The notes under the pieces were generated by a model. That model worked only from the letters and a program-made list of their open reading frames with translations. It was not told where the DNA came from and searched no databases. A stretch of DNA of 64,000 bases from Polymorphobacter megasporae (GTDB lineage: Bacteria > Pseudomonadota > Alphaproteobacteria > Sphingomonadales > Sphingomonadaceae): NCBI RefSeq assembly GCF_018982885.2, contig NZ_CP081848.1:744001-808000 (forward strand). Reading direction: 5' to 3'. The stretch's first letter is position 1. Each line of letters opens with the position of its first letter. Positions 18,796-26,557 of the stretch are shown here, one piece after another. Position numbers and translations under genes: made by a program.

Positions 18796-18819
18796 CCAGC
18801 CCCTCGAACGAGGGGCTGG
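18796..18819 (+). other. Strong hairpin between the tandem paralogues
   Basis: CCAGCCCCTCG (18796-18806) and CGAGGGGCTGG (18809-18819) are perfect complements, giving a 10-bp stem with a small loop. No T-run follows, so a standard intrinsic terminator is unlikely. The 3' arm contains GAGGGG, the only Shine-Dalgarno-like sequence before ATG 18827, so the hairpin may mask the ribosome site of the second gene or mark an RNA-processing site. Confidence 0.5.
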
Positions 18820-18826
18820 CAGCACA

Positions 18827-19255
18827 ATGAATAAATACATACTCGGCGCGGTCGCGATGATCGTGCTGACCGGCGCGACCGGCAAGCCCGACACGCGGCT
18901 GCCATCGGCGACGATCACGATCGACGAGACGCAGTTCGGATTCCTGCTCGGCGGCAACGTCGGCGGCGGCAAACTTCAGTTCGGCGATAAATTCTACCCG
19001 TTCAAAGTCGGCGGCATCTCGGTCGGCGACATCGGCGTCTCGCACGTCCGCGGCTATGGGCAGGTGTTCAACCTGACCCGCGTCGCCGACTTTGCCGGGA
19101 CTTACACCCGCGTCGCGGCGAGCGCGACGTTCGTCAGCGGCTCTGGCGCGCTGCAACTTCGCAACAAGCACGGGGTCGTGATCGAACTCGACACGACGTC
19201 GAAGGGCCTCCAGCTCAGCGCCGGGGCCGGCGGGGTCAAGATCACGATGCGGTAG
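18827..19255 (+). CDS. Secreted hypothetical protein, second of a tandem pair
   Basis: A 142-residue paralogue of the preceding product. They share TITIDE-QFGFL-GG, FKVGG-S-G-IG, FAGTY, and an identical C-terminal block SKGLQLSAGAGGVKIT, while the signal peptides differ (MNKYILGAVAMIVLTGATG here). Stronger conservation toward the C-terminus suggests the functional surface lies there. The stop at 19255 overlaps the convergent topoisomerase stop by 14 bases. Function is unknown. Confidence 0.8.
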   Translation: MNKYILGAVAMIVLTGATGKPDTRLPSATITIDETQFGFLLGGNVGGGKLQFGDKFYPFKVGGISVGDIGVSHVRGYGQVFNLTRVADFAGTYTRVAASATFVSGSGALQLRNKHGVVIELDTTSKGLQLSAGAGGVKITMR

Positions 19256-20210
19256 CGAGAAAGGCGATCAACCCGCGTTCGGCCGCGCTGAGATAGCGCG
19301 TCGGACGCGGCAGCTTCGCTTCCACGACCTTATCCATCTGACCGTCGTTGACGAGCGCGATCAATGCCGGATGGACATAGCTCTTGCGGCTGATCGCCGG
19401 CGTGTTGCCAAGCGCCGCCGCGACGGGTTCGAGCATCTCCTTCAAGGTCGTGACACCATCGCGGATCGCGGTGAAGGCGATGACGCTCGCGCCCCATGTG
19501 CGGAAGTGCTTCGCCGAGAAGCCATCTCCCATCCCCTCGCGGATATAGGCGTTGACGTCGGACGAGCCGATGCGGTGCGGCTCGTCGTCATCGCCGACAT
19601 ATTGGAACAGCGCCTGTCCCGGCAGGTCGTGGCAGCGCCGGACGATCTTGGCGAGCGCCTCGTCGGCAATGACGACGCGCTGCATCTTGCCCGACTTGCC
19701 GCGATATTCGAGCCGGACCTTGTTGCCGCGAACCGCGCTATGTTCGTTGAGCAAGGTCGTCGCGCCATAGCTCTCGTTCTCGCTCGCATAGACGTCATTG
19801 CCGACCCGGACGTGCCCTGAATCGAGCAACCGGACGATCGCGGCGAGCACCTTGGACCGGCCGAGTCCGCGCTCGGCGATGTCGCGCTCGACGATCGCCC
19901 GAAGATGCGGCAGCGCCTCGCCGAACCCACCGCAGCGGTCGTATTTGTCGGCCTCGCGCTGCTGACGGAAGCTCTCGTGATAGCGGTATTGCTTGCGGCC
20001 CTTGGCGTCGTAGCCGACTGCCTGGAGGTGTCCCGACGGGTCCGGGCTGAACCACACGCGGGCGTAGGCCGGCGGCACGCCGAGCTTGTTGAGACGGTCG
20101 ATCTCGTCTGCCGCAGTGATGCGGACCCCGTCGATGGCAAAATAATGCCAGTGTTTACCGCGCTTGCGCCTCGTAATGCCGGGTTCGCTGGTGTCGGTAT
20201 AGTTGAGCAC
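19242..20210 (-). CDS. DNA topoisomerase IB
   Basis: A 322-residue poxvirus-like type IB topoisomerase, which relaxes supercoils through a 3'-phosphotyrosine intermediate. The N-terminal domain has GKHWHYFAIDGVRI and PPAYARVWFSPD. The catalytic domain has YRYHESFRQQREADKYDR, the arginine region HVRVGNDVYASENESYGATT, the lysine in LEYRGKSGK, SAKHFRTWGAS with His and Arg, and the nucleophile Tyr in AISRKSYVHP. ATG 20210 gives the expected beginning. These stand-alone bacterial enzymes are common in sphingomonads and usually dispensable. It is convergent with the tandem secreted genes. Confidence 0.93.
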   Translation of the reverse strand: MLNYTDTSEPGITRRKRGKHWHYFAIDGVRITAADEIDRLNKLGVPPAYARVWFSPDPSGHLQAVGYDAKGRKQYRYHESFRQQREADKYDRCGGFGEALPHLRAIVERDIAERGLGRSKVLAAIVRLLDSGHVRVGNDVYASENESYGATTLLNEHSAVRGNKVRLEYRGKSGKMQRVVIADEALAKIVRRCHDLPGQALFQYVGDDDEPHRIGSSDVNAYIREGMGDGFSAKHFRTWGASVIAFTAIRDGVTTLKEMLEPVAAALGNTPAISRKSYVHPALIALVNDGQMDKVVEAKLPRPTRYLSAAERGLIAFLATAS

Positions 20211-20293
20211 GCAGATCGAACGTTACGCGACCGGCAGCGGTTCCCAGTGCCTAAGCCGACTGCGGCAATTCGCTGTGGTGTCGCCGTCGACGC

Positions 20294-20620
20294 TCATGCG
20301 CCGACGTCGATCGTCATCACCGCGATATCGAGCACGAGCCCAGTCACTGCGACGACCGCCGAAATCACCCGCGCCTCGGCAACGATCGACCCCCTGAGGA
20401 TCAGCCCGTCGAAGGATGGTGAATCGGCGGACACCGGTTCGGTGACGATCAGCGTGATTCGATGGCGCTGGCCGGCAAAGGTCAGGCTCGACCAATCGGT
20501 CGTTTCGAAGCTTTCGACGACCAGCGCCGGTGATTGCCTATTCATCGTTTCGGGAGCCGCGAGGGCGCGGGTCAACGCTCGGAGCAGACGGCCCTGCGCC
20601 TCCGACAGCATTGGCCTCAT
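20294..20620 (-). CDS. Hypothetical protein, coupled to the upstream small gene
   Basis: A 108-residue protein with a helical N-terminus (MLSEAQGRLLRALTRALAA) and a strand-rich rest (HRITLIVTEPV, ILRGSIVAEARVISAVVAVTG). No family is recognised. The start ATG overlaps the stop of the 64-residue gene upstream (ATGA), which supports both as real genes of one transcript. It is divergent from the S24 regulator as part of that pair. Confidence 0.65.
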   Translation of the reverse strand: MRPMLSEAQGRLLRALTRALAAPETMNRQSPALVVESFETTDWSSLTFAGQRHRITLIVTEPVSADSPSFDGLILRGSIVAEARVISAVVAVTGLVLDIAVMTIDVGA

Positions 20621-20811
20621 GACCGCGACTCGGGCGACGGGGCGGCGGCAATGAATGTCATCACTTTCGCCGCAGTCCGCGGACGCGGCTCGCGGCCTCG
20701 GCGCAGGTCAAAAACAAAACGGGGGTCGCCTGCGGCCTCGCGTCCGAAGCGCGATGCTGATATGTTCCGCCGACGAATGCAGCGTTCAATCTCTGTTAAT
20801 AGGTGCGCCAT
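20617..20811 (-). CDS. Small HTH-like protein, 64 residues
   Basis: MAHLLTEIERCIRRRNISAS begins a compact basic protein; SRFGREAAGDPRFVFDLRRG looks like a helix-turn-helix with the recognition helix after DPR, followed by TAAKVMTFI. GGGAG is 6-7 bases before ATG 20811. Its HTH-like block resembles the N-terminus of the divergent S24 regulator (same G-R...P..v...G spacing), so both may read related operators. DNA binding is inferred. Confidence 0.68.
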   Translation of the reverse strand: MAHLLTEIERCIRRRNISASRFGREAAGDPRFVFDLRRGREPRPRTAAKVMTFIAAAPSPESRS

Positions 20812-20938
20812 GATGTTCTCCCGACTCGACTCGCTTGATCGACACAGGATGCGAAGTGAATTCCTACTAGTCTAGGTAAAAAACTATCTCTATACGCCGT
20901 TAATAGCGGGGTCTCGGGGGGAGAAAGGTCCGCTACGC

Positions 20939-21619
20939 ATGGAAAACGTCGCTATACGTCAGCGGCTCGATGCACTCATCGCCGAACACGGCGAGGATTA
21001 CGCGTCGCTATCGCGGCTCATCGGGCGAAATCCGACGTACATTCAGCAATTCGTCAAGCGTGGCGTCCCGCGACGGCTGAGCGAAGACGATCGCCGCAAG
21101 CTCGCCGCGCATTTCGGCATCGCCGAACGCCTGCTTGGCGGCCCGGCCGATCGCGCGGGGCACGCGGTCATGGCGCGTGCCGGGATTGCGTCGACGCCCG
21201 GCGATTTCGTGCTGATTCCGCACCTCGATATCGGCGCGTCGGCAGGGTCGGGGGCCGAGCCGGGTCCTGAACTGCCGGTTGCGGTGCTCGCCTTCCAGTC
21301 GAGCTGGGTCCGCGGCCTCGCCAGCGGCCGGCCCGAAGCGCTGTCGGTGATCCGCGTCGAGGGCGACTCGATGCTGCCGACGCTCGCCGACGGCGATAAC
21401 ATCCTCGTCGACACCGATGACCGCGAGCGCCTGCGCGACGGAATCTACGTGCTGCGGACCGACGACGCGCTGCTGGTCAAGCGGCTGAGCATCAATCCGG
21501 CGACCCGGCGGCTGACGATCCGATCGGACAATAGCGCGTATCCAAGCTGGGACGACTGCGACCCGGCAACGGTCGCGGTGATTGGGCGAGTAGTCTGGGT
21601 CGGACGGCGGCTGACCTGA
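20939..21619 (+). CDS. XRE-S24 transcriptional regulator (LexA/CI-type peptidase)
   Basis: A 226-residue two-domain protein. Residues 1-62 form an HTH (YASLSRLIGRNPTYIQQFVK). Residues about 90-226 are an S24 domain with the nucleophile Ser144 in VEGDSMLPTLADGD and the general base Lys181 in ALLVKRLS. Such repressors can cleave themselves when RecA is activated or otherwise act as stable repressors. AAAGG lies 10 bases before ATG 20939. The 127-base gap to the divergent 64-residue gene holds the only AT-rich stretch here, including an imperfect dyad CCGTTAATAGCGG (about 20897-20909) that could be its operator. Confidence 0.88.
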   Translation: MENVAIRQRLDALIAEHGEDYASLSRLIGRNPTYIQQFVKRGVPRRLSEDDRRKLAAHFGIAERLLGGPADRAGHAVMARAGIASTPGDFVLIPHLDIGASAGSGAEPGPELPVAVLAFQSSWVRGLASGRPEALSVIRVEGDSMLPTLADGDNILVDTDDRERLRDGIYVLRTDDALLVKRLSINPATRRLTIRSDNSAYPSWDDCDPATVAVIGRVVWVGRRLT

Positions 21620-21689
21620 TCACGCGGGCCCGGTTTGCTGTCCTTCGCCGGGCGGCTATATCAGCGAGCTACCGTTGTAAGGCCGCCGC

Positions 21690-23468
21690 ATGACCTATAT
21701 CGCCCCGATCGCTGAACAGCGGTTCGTTCTCGAAACGATCGCCGACTTGCCTGGCCTGAGCGCCCTGCCGGGGTTCGACGGCGCGACGGCGGATATGGTC
21801 GAGGCGATCCTGACCGAAGCAGGTAAGCTGGCAAGTGGCGTCTTCGCGCCGTTGAACGCGGTCGGTGATAAAGCGGGCGCGAGGCTCGCCGACGACGCGG
21901 TGACGCTGCCGGCCGGGTTTGCCGAAGCGTATAAACTCTATGTCGACGGCGGCTGGGCCTCGCTCGGCGCGCATCCGGCGCACGGCGGACAGGGGTTGCC
22001 GTTCGTCCTTGCCAGTGCGGTGCAGGAGCAGCTCACCAGCGCCAACATGGCATTCAGCCTGTGCATGATGCTCAGCCAGGGGGCGATCGAGGCGCTGCAG
22101 GTTCATGCCTCGCCGAAATTGCAGGAAACCTATCTGACCAAGCTCGTCTCGGGCGAGTGGACTGGAACGATGAACCTGACCGAGCCGCAGGCGGGAAGCG
22201 ACGTCGGCGCGCTGCGGACCAAGGCCGAACCTGCCGCCGACGGGACGTACCGGATCGAAGGGTCGAAGATCTACATCACGTGGGGCGAGCATGATTGCGC
22301 GCCGAACATCGTGCACCTCGTCCTCGCCCGGCTGCCCGACGCGCCGGCGGGGACGAAGGGCATCTCGCTGTTCCTGTGCCCCAAATTCCTGCCCGACGAT
22401 GCCGGCAACTTCACCCGGCGCAACGACCTGCGGGCGGTCGGCGTCGAGCACAAGCTCGGCATCCACGCCTCGCCGACGTGCACGATGGCTTTCGGTGAGA
22501 ATGGCGGCTGTGTCGGCTATCTGGTCGGGGCCGAGGGCGCGGGCATGAAAGCGATGTTCACGATGATGAACCATGCCCGGATCAACGTCGGGTTGCAGGG
22601 CGTCGCGATCGCCGAGCGGGCAACGCAAGGCGCGGTCGCTTACGCTCGCGACCGGGTCCAGTCGGCGAAGTTCGGAATGGGCGGCGCACCGGTCCGAATC
22701 ATCGAGCACGCCGACGTCCGGCGGATGCTGATGACGATGCGGAGCACGACCGAAGCCGCGCGCGCGCTGACTTATTATACCGCCGCCGCGGTCGACCGCG
22801 CGCACGCCGCCGACAATTCGGCGGCGGCGGGGCTCGCCGACCTGCTGACTCCGGTGACCAAGGCGTATTGCACCGATATCGGCGTCGAAATGGCGAGCAT
22901 CGGCATCCAAGTGTTCGGCGGTATGGGCTTTGTCGAGGAGACCGGCGCGGCGCAGCACCTTCGCGACGCCCGGATCGCGCCGATCTACGAGGGGACCAAC
23001 GGCATCCAGGCGCTCGATCTCGTCGGGCGCAAGCTCGGAATGGACGGCGGCGCGCATTGGAAGGCACTGTTCGCCGAGGTTCGCCAGGACATTCGCGACC
23101 TGCCCCCGCGCGGCGATCTCGGCCTGCTGCGTCCGTATCTCGAGGACGCGCTGGCGGCGCTCGAGAGCGCGACGGTGTGGCTGACGGGCAACCGCGGCGA
23201 GGCGTTGAGCGACACAGCCGCCGGGGCGACGCCGTACCTTCGGATTTTTGGCATCACCATCGGCGGCTGGTTGATGGCACGCCAGGCGGTGGCAGCGCAT
23301 GAGCGGGTGGCGGCGGGCGAGGGCGACGCGGTGTTCCTGCGCGCCAAGATCGCCACCGCGCGTTTCTTCGCTGAGCAGGTTTTGCCGCAAGCCACTGCTT
23401 TGCTTGGACCTGTGACTCGCGGGGCCGAGTTATTGTACGCGTTACCCGAGGAGGCGTTCGCGGCATGA
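21690..23468 (+). CDS. Acyl-CoA dehydrogenase, DmdC-like branch
   Basis: A 592-residue FAD enzyme of the long acyl-CoA dehydrogenase branch that has an extra C-terminal domain, related to 3-methylmercaptopropionyl-CoA dehydrogenase. Blocks seen: FSLCMMLSQGAIEALQ (mid-helix), TGTMNLTEPQAGSDVGALRT and YRIEGSKIYITWGEHD (FAD binding), AYARDRVQ, VFGGMGFVEETGAAQHLRDA and the catalytic glutamate in APIYEGTNGIQALD. Substrate chain or thioether preference cannot be read. It overlaps the CDF gene by four bases. Confidence 0.92.
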   Translation: MTYIAPIAEQRFVLETIADLPGLSALPGFDGATADMVEAILTEAGKLASGVFAPLNAVGDKAGARLADDAVTLPAGFAEAYKLYVDGGWASLGAHPAHGGQGLPFVLASAVQEQLTSANMAFSLCMMLSQGAIEALQVHASPKLQETYLTKLVSGEWTGTMNLTEPQAGSDVGALRTKAEPAADGTYRIEGSKIYITWGEHDCAPNIVHLVLARLPDAPAGTKGISLFLCPKFLPDDAGNFTRRNDLRAVGVEHKLGIHASPTCTMAFGENGGCVGYLVGAEGAGMKAMFTMMNHARINVGLQGVAIAERATQGAVAYARDRVQSAKFGMGGAPVRIIEHADVRRMLMTMRSTTEAARALTYYTAAAVDRAHAADNSAAAGLADLLTPVTKAYCTDIGVEMASIGIQVFGGMGFVEETGAAQHLRDARIAPIYEGTNGIQALDLVGRKLGMDGGAHWKALFAEVRQDIRDLPPRGDLGLLRPYLEDALAALESATVWLTGNRGEALSDTAAGATPYLRIFGITIGGWLMARQAVAAHERVAAGEGDAVFLRAKIATARFFAEQVLPQATALLGPVTRGAELLYALPEEAFAA

Positions 23469-24403
23469 GCGGCAGTCACGACCACGCGCACACACACGCG
23501 CACGGACACGATCACCACGGACACGATCACCACGGCCACAGTCACGCCCCGCCCAAGGACTTCAGCACCGCCTTCATCATCGGGATCGTCCTCAATCTCG
23601 GCTTCGTCGCGGTCGAGGCAGCGTATGGCTTCCTCGCCAATTCGGTCGCGCTGCTTGCCGACGCGGGGCACAATCTGTCCGACGTCGCCGGTCTCGCCGC
23701 GGCGTGGGGCGCGACCGCACTCGCCAAGCGCGCGGCGAGCGAGCGTTTCACCTACGGCATGCGCAGCTCGTCGATCCTCGCCGCACTGTTCAACGCCGTC
23801 CTGCTGCTGGTCGCAGTCGGGGCGATCGCGCTCGAGGCGATCCGCCGCCTCGGCGATCCGCAGCCGGTCGGCGGGGTCACCGTCATGGCGGTCGCCGCCG
23901 CCGGCATCGCGGTCAACGGCGTCACCGCGTGGCTGTTCGCGCGCGGGCGCAAGGGTGACATCAACGTCCGCGCCGCCTTCGCGCATATGCTGTCCGATGC
24001 GCTGGTGTCGGCGGGCGTCGTCGTTGCGGGGTTCGTCATCCTCGAGACCGGCTGGACGTGGCTCGACCCCATCGTCAGCCTCGTCATCGCGGCGGCGATC
24101 ATCTGGGGGACGTGGGGACTGCTCCGCGATTCGATGACGCTCGCGCTCCAGGGGGTGCCGCCGGGCGTCGAGCTGGACGCCGTCCGATCACGGCTCGCAG
24201 CCCTGCCCGGGGTCGCGCAAACCCATCACGTCCACATCTGGCCGGTCAGCACGACCGAGACCGCGCTCACCGCGCATCTGCTGTGCCCCGCCGGTCACCC
24301 CGGCGACGCATTCCTGTGCGAGGCGGCGCATATGCTCGAACATGATTTCGGGATCGGCCATGCGACCTTCCAGATCGAGCTCGTCGCGGGGTCGTGCGCC
24401 TGA
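23465..24403 (+). CDS. Cation diffusion facilitator metal exporter (CzcD/ZitB-like)
   Basis: A 312-residue inner-membrane exporter of divalent metals such as zinc. The first 30 residues are strikingly histidine-rich (HDHAHTHAHGHDHHGHDHHG), a metal-sensing or loading tail. Six membrane segments follow, with the H-D metal sites LLADAGHNLSDV in TM2 and FAHMLSDALVSAGV in TM5. The C-terminal cytoplasmic ferredoxin-like domain includes THHVHIWPVS and LLCPAGHPGD. It is translationally coupled to the acyl-CoA dehydrogenase. Confidence 0.94.
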   Translation: MSGSHDHAHTHAHGHDHHGHDHHGHSHAPPKDFSTAFIIGIVLNLGFVAVEAAYGFLANSVALLADAGHNLSDVAGLAAAWGATALAKRAASERFTYGMRSSSILAALFNAVLLLVAVGAIALEAIRRLGDPQPVGGVTVMAVAAAGIAVNGVTAWLFARGRKGDINVRAAFAHMLSDALVSAGVVVAGFVILETGWTWLDPIVSLVIAAAIIWGTWGLLRDSMTLALQGVPPGVELDAVRSRLAALPGVAQTHHVHIWPVSTTETALTAHLLCPAGHPGDAFLCEAAHMLEHDFGIGHATFQIELVAGSCA

Positions 24404-24407
24404 CGCG

Positions 24408-24677
24408 CTAATCCTCGCCAAACTTGCCTTCGACGAGCGCGACGAGCGCGGCGAGCGCTTCGTCGGCCTGCTCGCCCTCGGCCGATAGCTCGACGGTGTC
24501 GCCCGGTGCGGCAGCAAGCATCATCAGGCCCATGATCGAGGTGCCGACGACGCTCGAATCGTCCTTCGCGACCGTCACCACCGCGTCGAAGGTCGACGCC
24601 AGCGTGACGAAGCGCGCACTCGCCCGCGCGTGCAGCCCGCGCTTGTTGCGAATCAAGACAGTGACTGGACCCGCCAA
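24408..24677 (-). CDS. ptsH: HPr family phosphocarrier protein (PTS-Ntr type)
   Basis: HPr carries phosphate from enzyme I to EIIA proteins. The 89-residue product has the phosphorylatable histidine in NKRGLHARAS (His16) and the regulatory serine in GTSIMGLMML (Ser47), the site used by HPr kinase. HprK is encoded two genes upstream, so serine regulation is plausible. The start appears to be TTG 24677, three bases after the EIIA stop; no ATG or GTG gives a full N-terminal strand. Enzyme I is not in the window. Confidence 0.93.
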   Translation of the reverse strand: MAGPVTVLIRNKRGLHARASARFVTLASTFDAVVTVAKDDSSVVGTSIMGLMMLAAAPGDTVELSAEGEQADEALAALVALVEGKFGED

Positions 24678-24680
24678 GGC

Positions 24681-25085
24681 TCAGGCCGCCTCGCCGAGGA
24701 TCTTCGACGCAACCGAAATATACTTCCGCCCCGCCTCCTGCGCCGCGTCGACCGCGGCGGCCACCGACATCGTGCCGCGCACCGACACGAGGCGGACGAG
24801 CATCGGCAGGTTGACCCCGGCGATGACTTCGACGCGCTTCGGCACCATCAGCGAGATCGCGAGATTCGACGGCGTGCCGCCGAACATGTCGGTCAGGACG
24901 ATCACCCCCGACCCGCGATCGACCTTGGCAATCGCGGCGGCGATGTCGCCGCGGCGGATTTCCATGTCGTCGTCGGGGCCGATGCAGATGCCTTCGAGCG
25001 CAGTCTGCGCGCCGACGACGTGCTCGAGCGCGGCGACGAATTCGGCAGCCAGCCGCCCGTGCGTCACCAGCACCAGTCCGATCAT
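24681..25085 (-). CDS. PTS EIIA component, mannose family
   Basis: A 134-residue EIIA-Man domain. It starts MIGLVLVTHGRLAAEF with the phospho-histidine His9, followed by DRGSGVIVLTDMFGGTPSNL, the second signature. No EIIB, EIIC or EIID genes are nearby, so it is a regulatory phosphocarrier of the kind in alphaproteobacterial chv-pts loci, not a sugar transporter part. ATG 25085 gives the correct N-terminus; a GTG two codons earlier is possible. It lies 20 bases after the HprK-RapZ stop. Confidence 0.93.
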   Translation of the reverse strand: MIGLVLVTHGRLAAEFVAALEHVVGAQTALEGICIGPDDDMEIRRGDIAAAIAKVDRGSGVIVLTDMFGGTPSNLAISLMVPKRVEVIAGVNLPMLVRLVSVRGTMSVAAAVDAAQEAGRKYISVASKILGEAA

Positions 25086-25105
25086 CGGCACGTTATTAAG
25101 TATCC

Positions 25106-26557
25106 TCACCGTGTCTGCTCGCGGCCCGGTAGCGCGGCTTCGTCGCCGTGACCAGCCCCGGCCCCGTCGGCGGCCGCGCTCGCCCCGCTTGCCTTGTCGC
25201 GGTGAACGACCGACCCGGCCCATCCCGCCGCCGCCAGCCGCTCCGCCATCATCCGCGCGACATAGACCGAACGATGCCGCCCGCCGGTGCAGCCGAAGGC
25301 GACGGTGAGGTACGACTTGCCCTCGGCACCGTAGCGCGGGAGCAGCAGGAGGAGCAGATCGGCGATCCGTTCGAACGCCGGGGCAAAGGCAGGGTCGGCG
25401 GCGACATACGCCCCGACCTCGGGGTCTTCGCCGGTCAGCGGGCGCAGTGCCGCGTCCCAATGCGGGTTGGCGAGGAAGCGGACGTCGAAGACGAGGTCGG
25501 CGTCGCGCGGCAGGCCGCGGGCGAAGCCGAACGACATGATCGTCAGCGTCAGCGGGTCGACCCCGGCGCGGGCGAAGCGCCCGGCAAGCGCGCGGCGCAG
25601 ATCGGAGACGGCATAATCCGAGGTATCAATGACGATGTCGGCGGCGCGGCGCAGCGGCGCGACGATCTCGCGCTCGCGGGCGATGCCGTCGGCGGCGGGG
25701 CGGTCGAGCGCGAGCGGGTGGCGGCGGCGGGTTTCGGAAAAGCGCCGGGTCAGTTCGGTACCGCTGCAATCGAGAAACACCAATGTGATGTCGACGCCTT
25801 CGGCACGGAGGTCGCCGATCCGCTCGACGATCGCGTCGGCATCGAACGCCCGCGTTCGCGAATCGATGCCGATCGCCAGCGGGCGTTCGGCGTCGTGATC
25901 GGCGTGGCCGTCGCTCGTCGCGAGCAATTTGTCGAACAGCCCAAGTGGCAGATTGTCGACCGCCTCGTAGCCGAGGTCCTCGAGCACCTTAAGCGCGGTC
26001 GAGCGTCCCGCCCCCGACATGCCCGTGACGAGGAGGGTGCGCGGCGAGGTCGCGGCGCCGGACGGCGAAACCGGGGAAGACAAAGCGGGCATATCCACGA
26101 ACACAGTCTCTACCCGCCGCCCGAACGCGGTCAACGCCCGTTCGACCTTGAGCGCCGCCGATGCGTCGAACGGATCGAGGCCGATGACCGGGATCGCGTG
26201 GCCGAAGACGTCGCGGGTGGTCGCCTCGGGCAGGCGTTCGGGCGACTCCGCGAGGTCGACGACGAGCGCGACGGGGACGCCGGCGACGTGGCGGATGGGA
26301 ACGATGCCGACGCCCCTGACCTCGATCAGCCCGGCGATCGACGGCGGCGGCGCAGCGATCAGCCGGTTGCCATCGGTGGTCAGCGCGACGCGGTCGTCGG
26401 CGATCAGCGTCGCGCCGCGATCGATCAGCCGCAGCGCGAGGTCGGACTTGCCGCTGCCCGGCGGCCCGACGAGCAGCACCGCGCGCGCAAAGCCCTGCGC
26501 GCCGATCGCGACGCCGGTGGCGTGGATGGTCGGCGGGCCGGGCGGGGGGACCGTCAC
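25106..26557 (-). CDS. HprK-RapZ fusion: HPr kinase domain joined to RNase adapter RapZ
   Basis: One uninterrupted 483-codon frame encodes two proteins that are normally separate. Residues 1-150 are a short HPr kinase/phosphorylase: Walker A GPPGSGKS (31-38), DRGATLIADDRVAL, and IEVRGVGIV (78-86). After a linker rich in Ser, Pro and Ala (157-172) comes a complete RapZ: P-loop TGMSGAGRSTALKVLEDLGY (from 178), DNLPLGLFDKL, VFLDCSGTELTRRFSETRRR, and the C-terminal block FGCTGGRHRSVYVARMMAE. The start is GTG 26557, overlapping the chvG stop (GTGA). An internal ATG in VDMPALSSP could also yield free RapZ. The fusion joins HPr-serine phosphorylation to an RNA/nucleotide-sensing adapter. Confidence 0.93.
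   Translation of the reverse strand: MTVPPPGPPTIHATGVAIGAQGFARAVLLVGPPGSGKSDLALRLIDRGATLIADDRVALTTDGNRLIAAPPPSIAGLIEVRGVGIVPIRHVAGVPVALVVDLAESPERLPEATTRDVFGHAIPVIGLDPFDASAALKVERALTAFGRRVETVFVDMPALSSPVSPSGAATSPRTLLVTGMSGAGRSTALKVLEDLGYEAVDNLPLGLFDKLLATSDGHADHDAERPLAIGIDSRTRAFDADAIVERIGDLRAEGVDITLVFLDCSGTELTRRFSETRRRHPLALDRPAADGIAREREIVAPLRRAADIVIDTSDYAVSDLRRALAGRFARAGVDPLTLTIMSFGFARGLPRDADLVFDVRFLANPHWDAALRPLTGEDPEVGAYVAADPAFAPAFERIADLLLLLLPRYGAEGKSYLTVAFGCTGGRHRSVYVARMMAERLAAAGWAGSVVHRDKASGASAAADGAGAGHGDEAALPGREQTR

Noticed and set aside
18796-18819. Considered as an ordinary intrinsic terminator.
   Set aside because: No T-run follows, and the 3' arm holds the ribosome site of the next gene.
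25086-25460. N-terminal extension of the EIIA frame.
   Set aside because: It overlaps the RapZ coding end and reads as Arg-rich noise; the EIIA fold starts exactly at MIGLVLVTHG.
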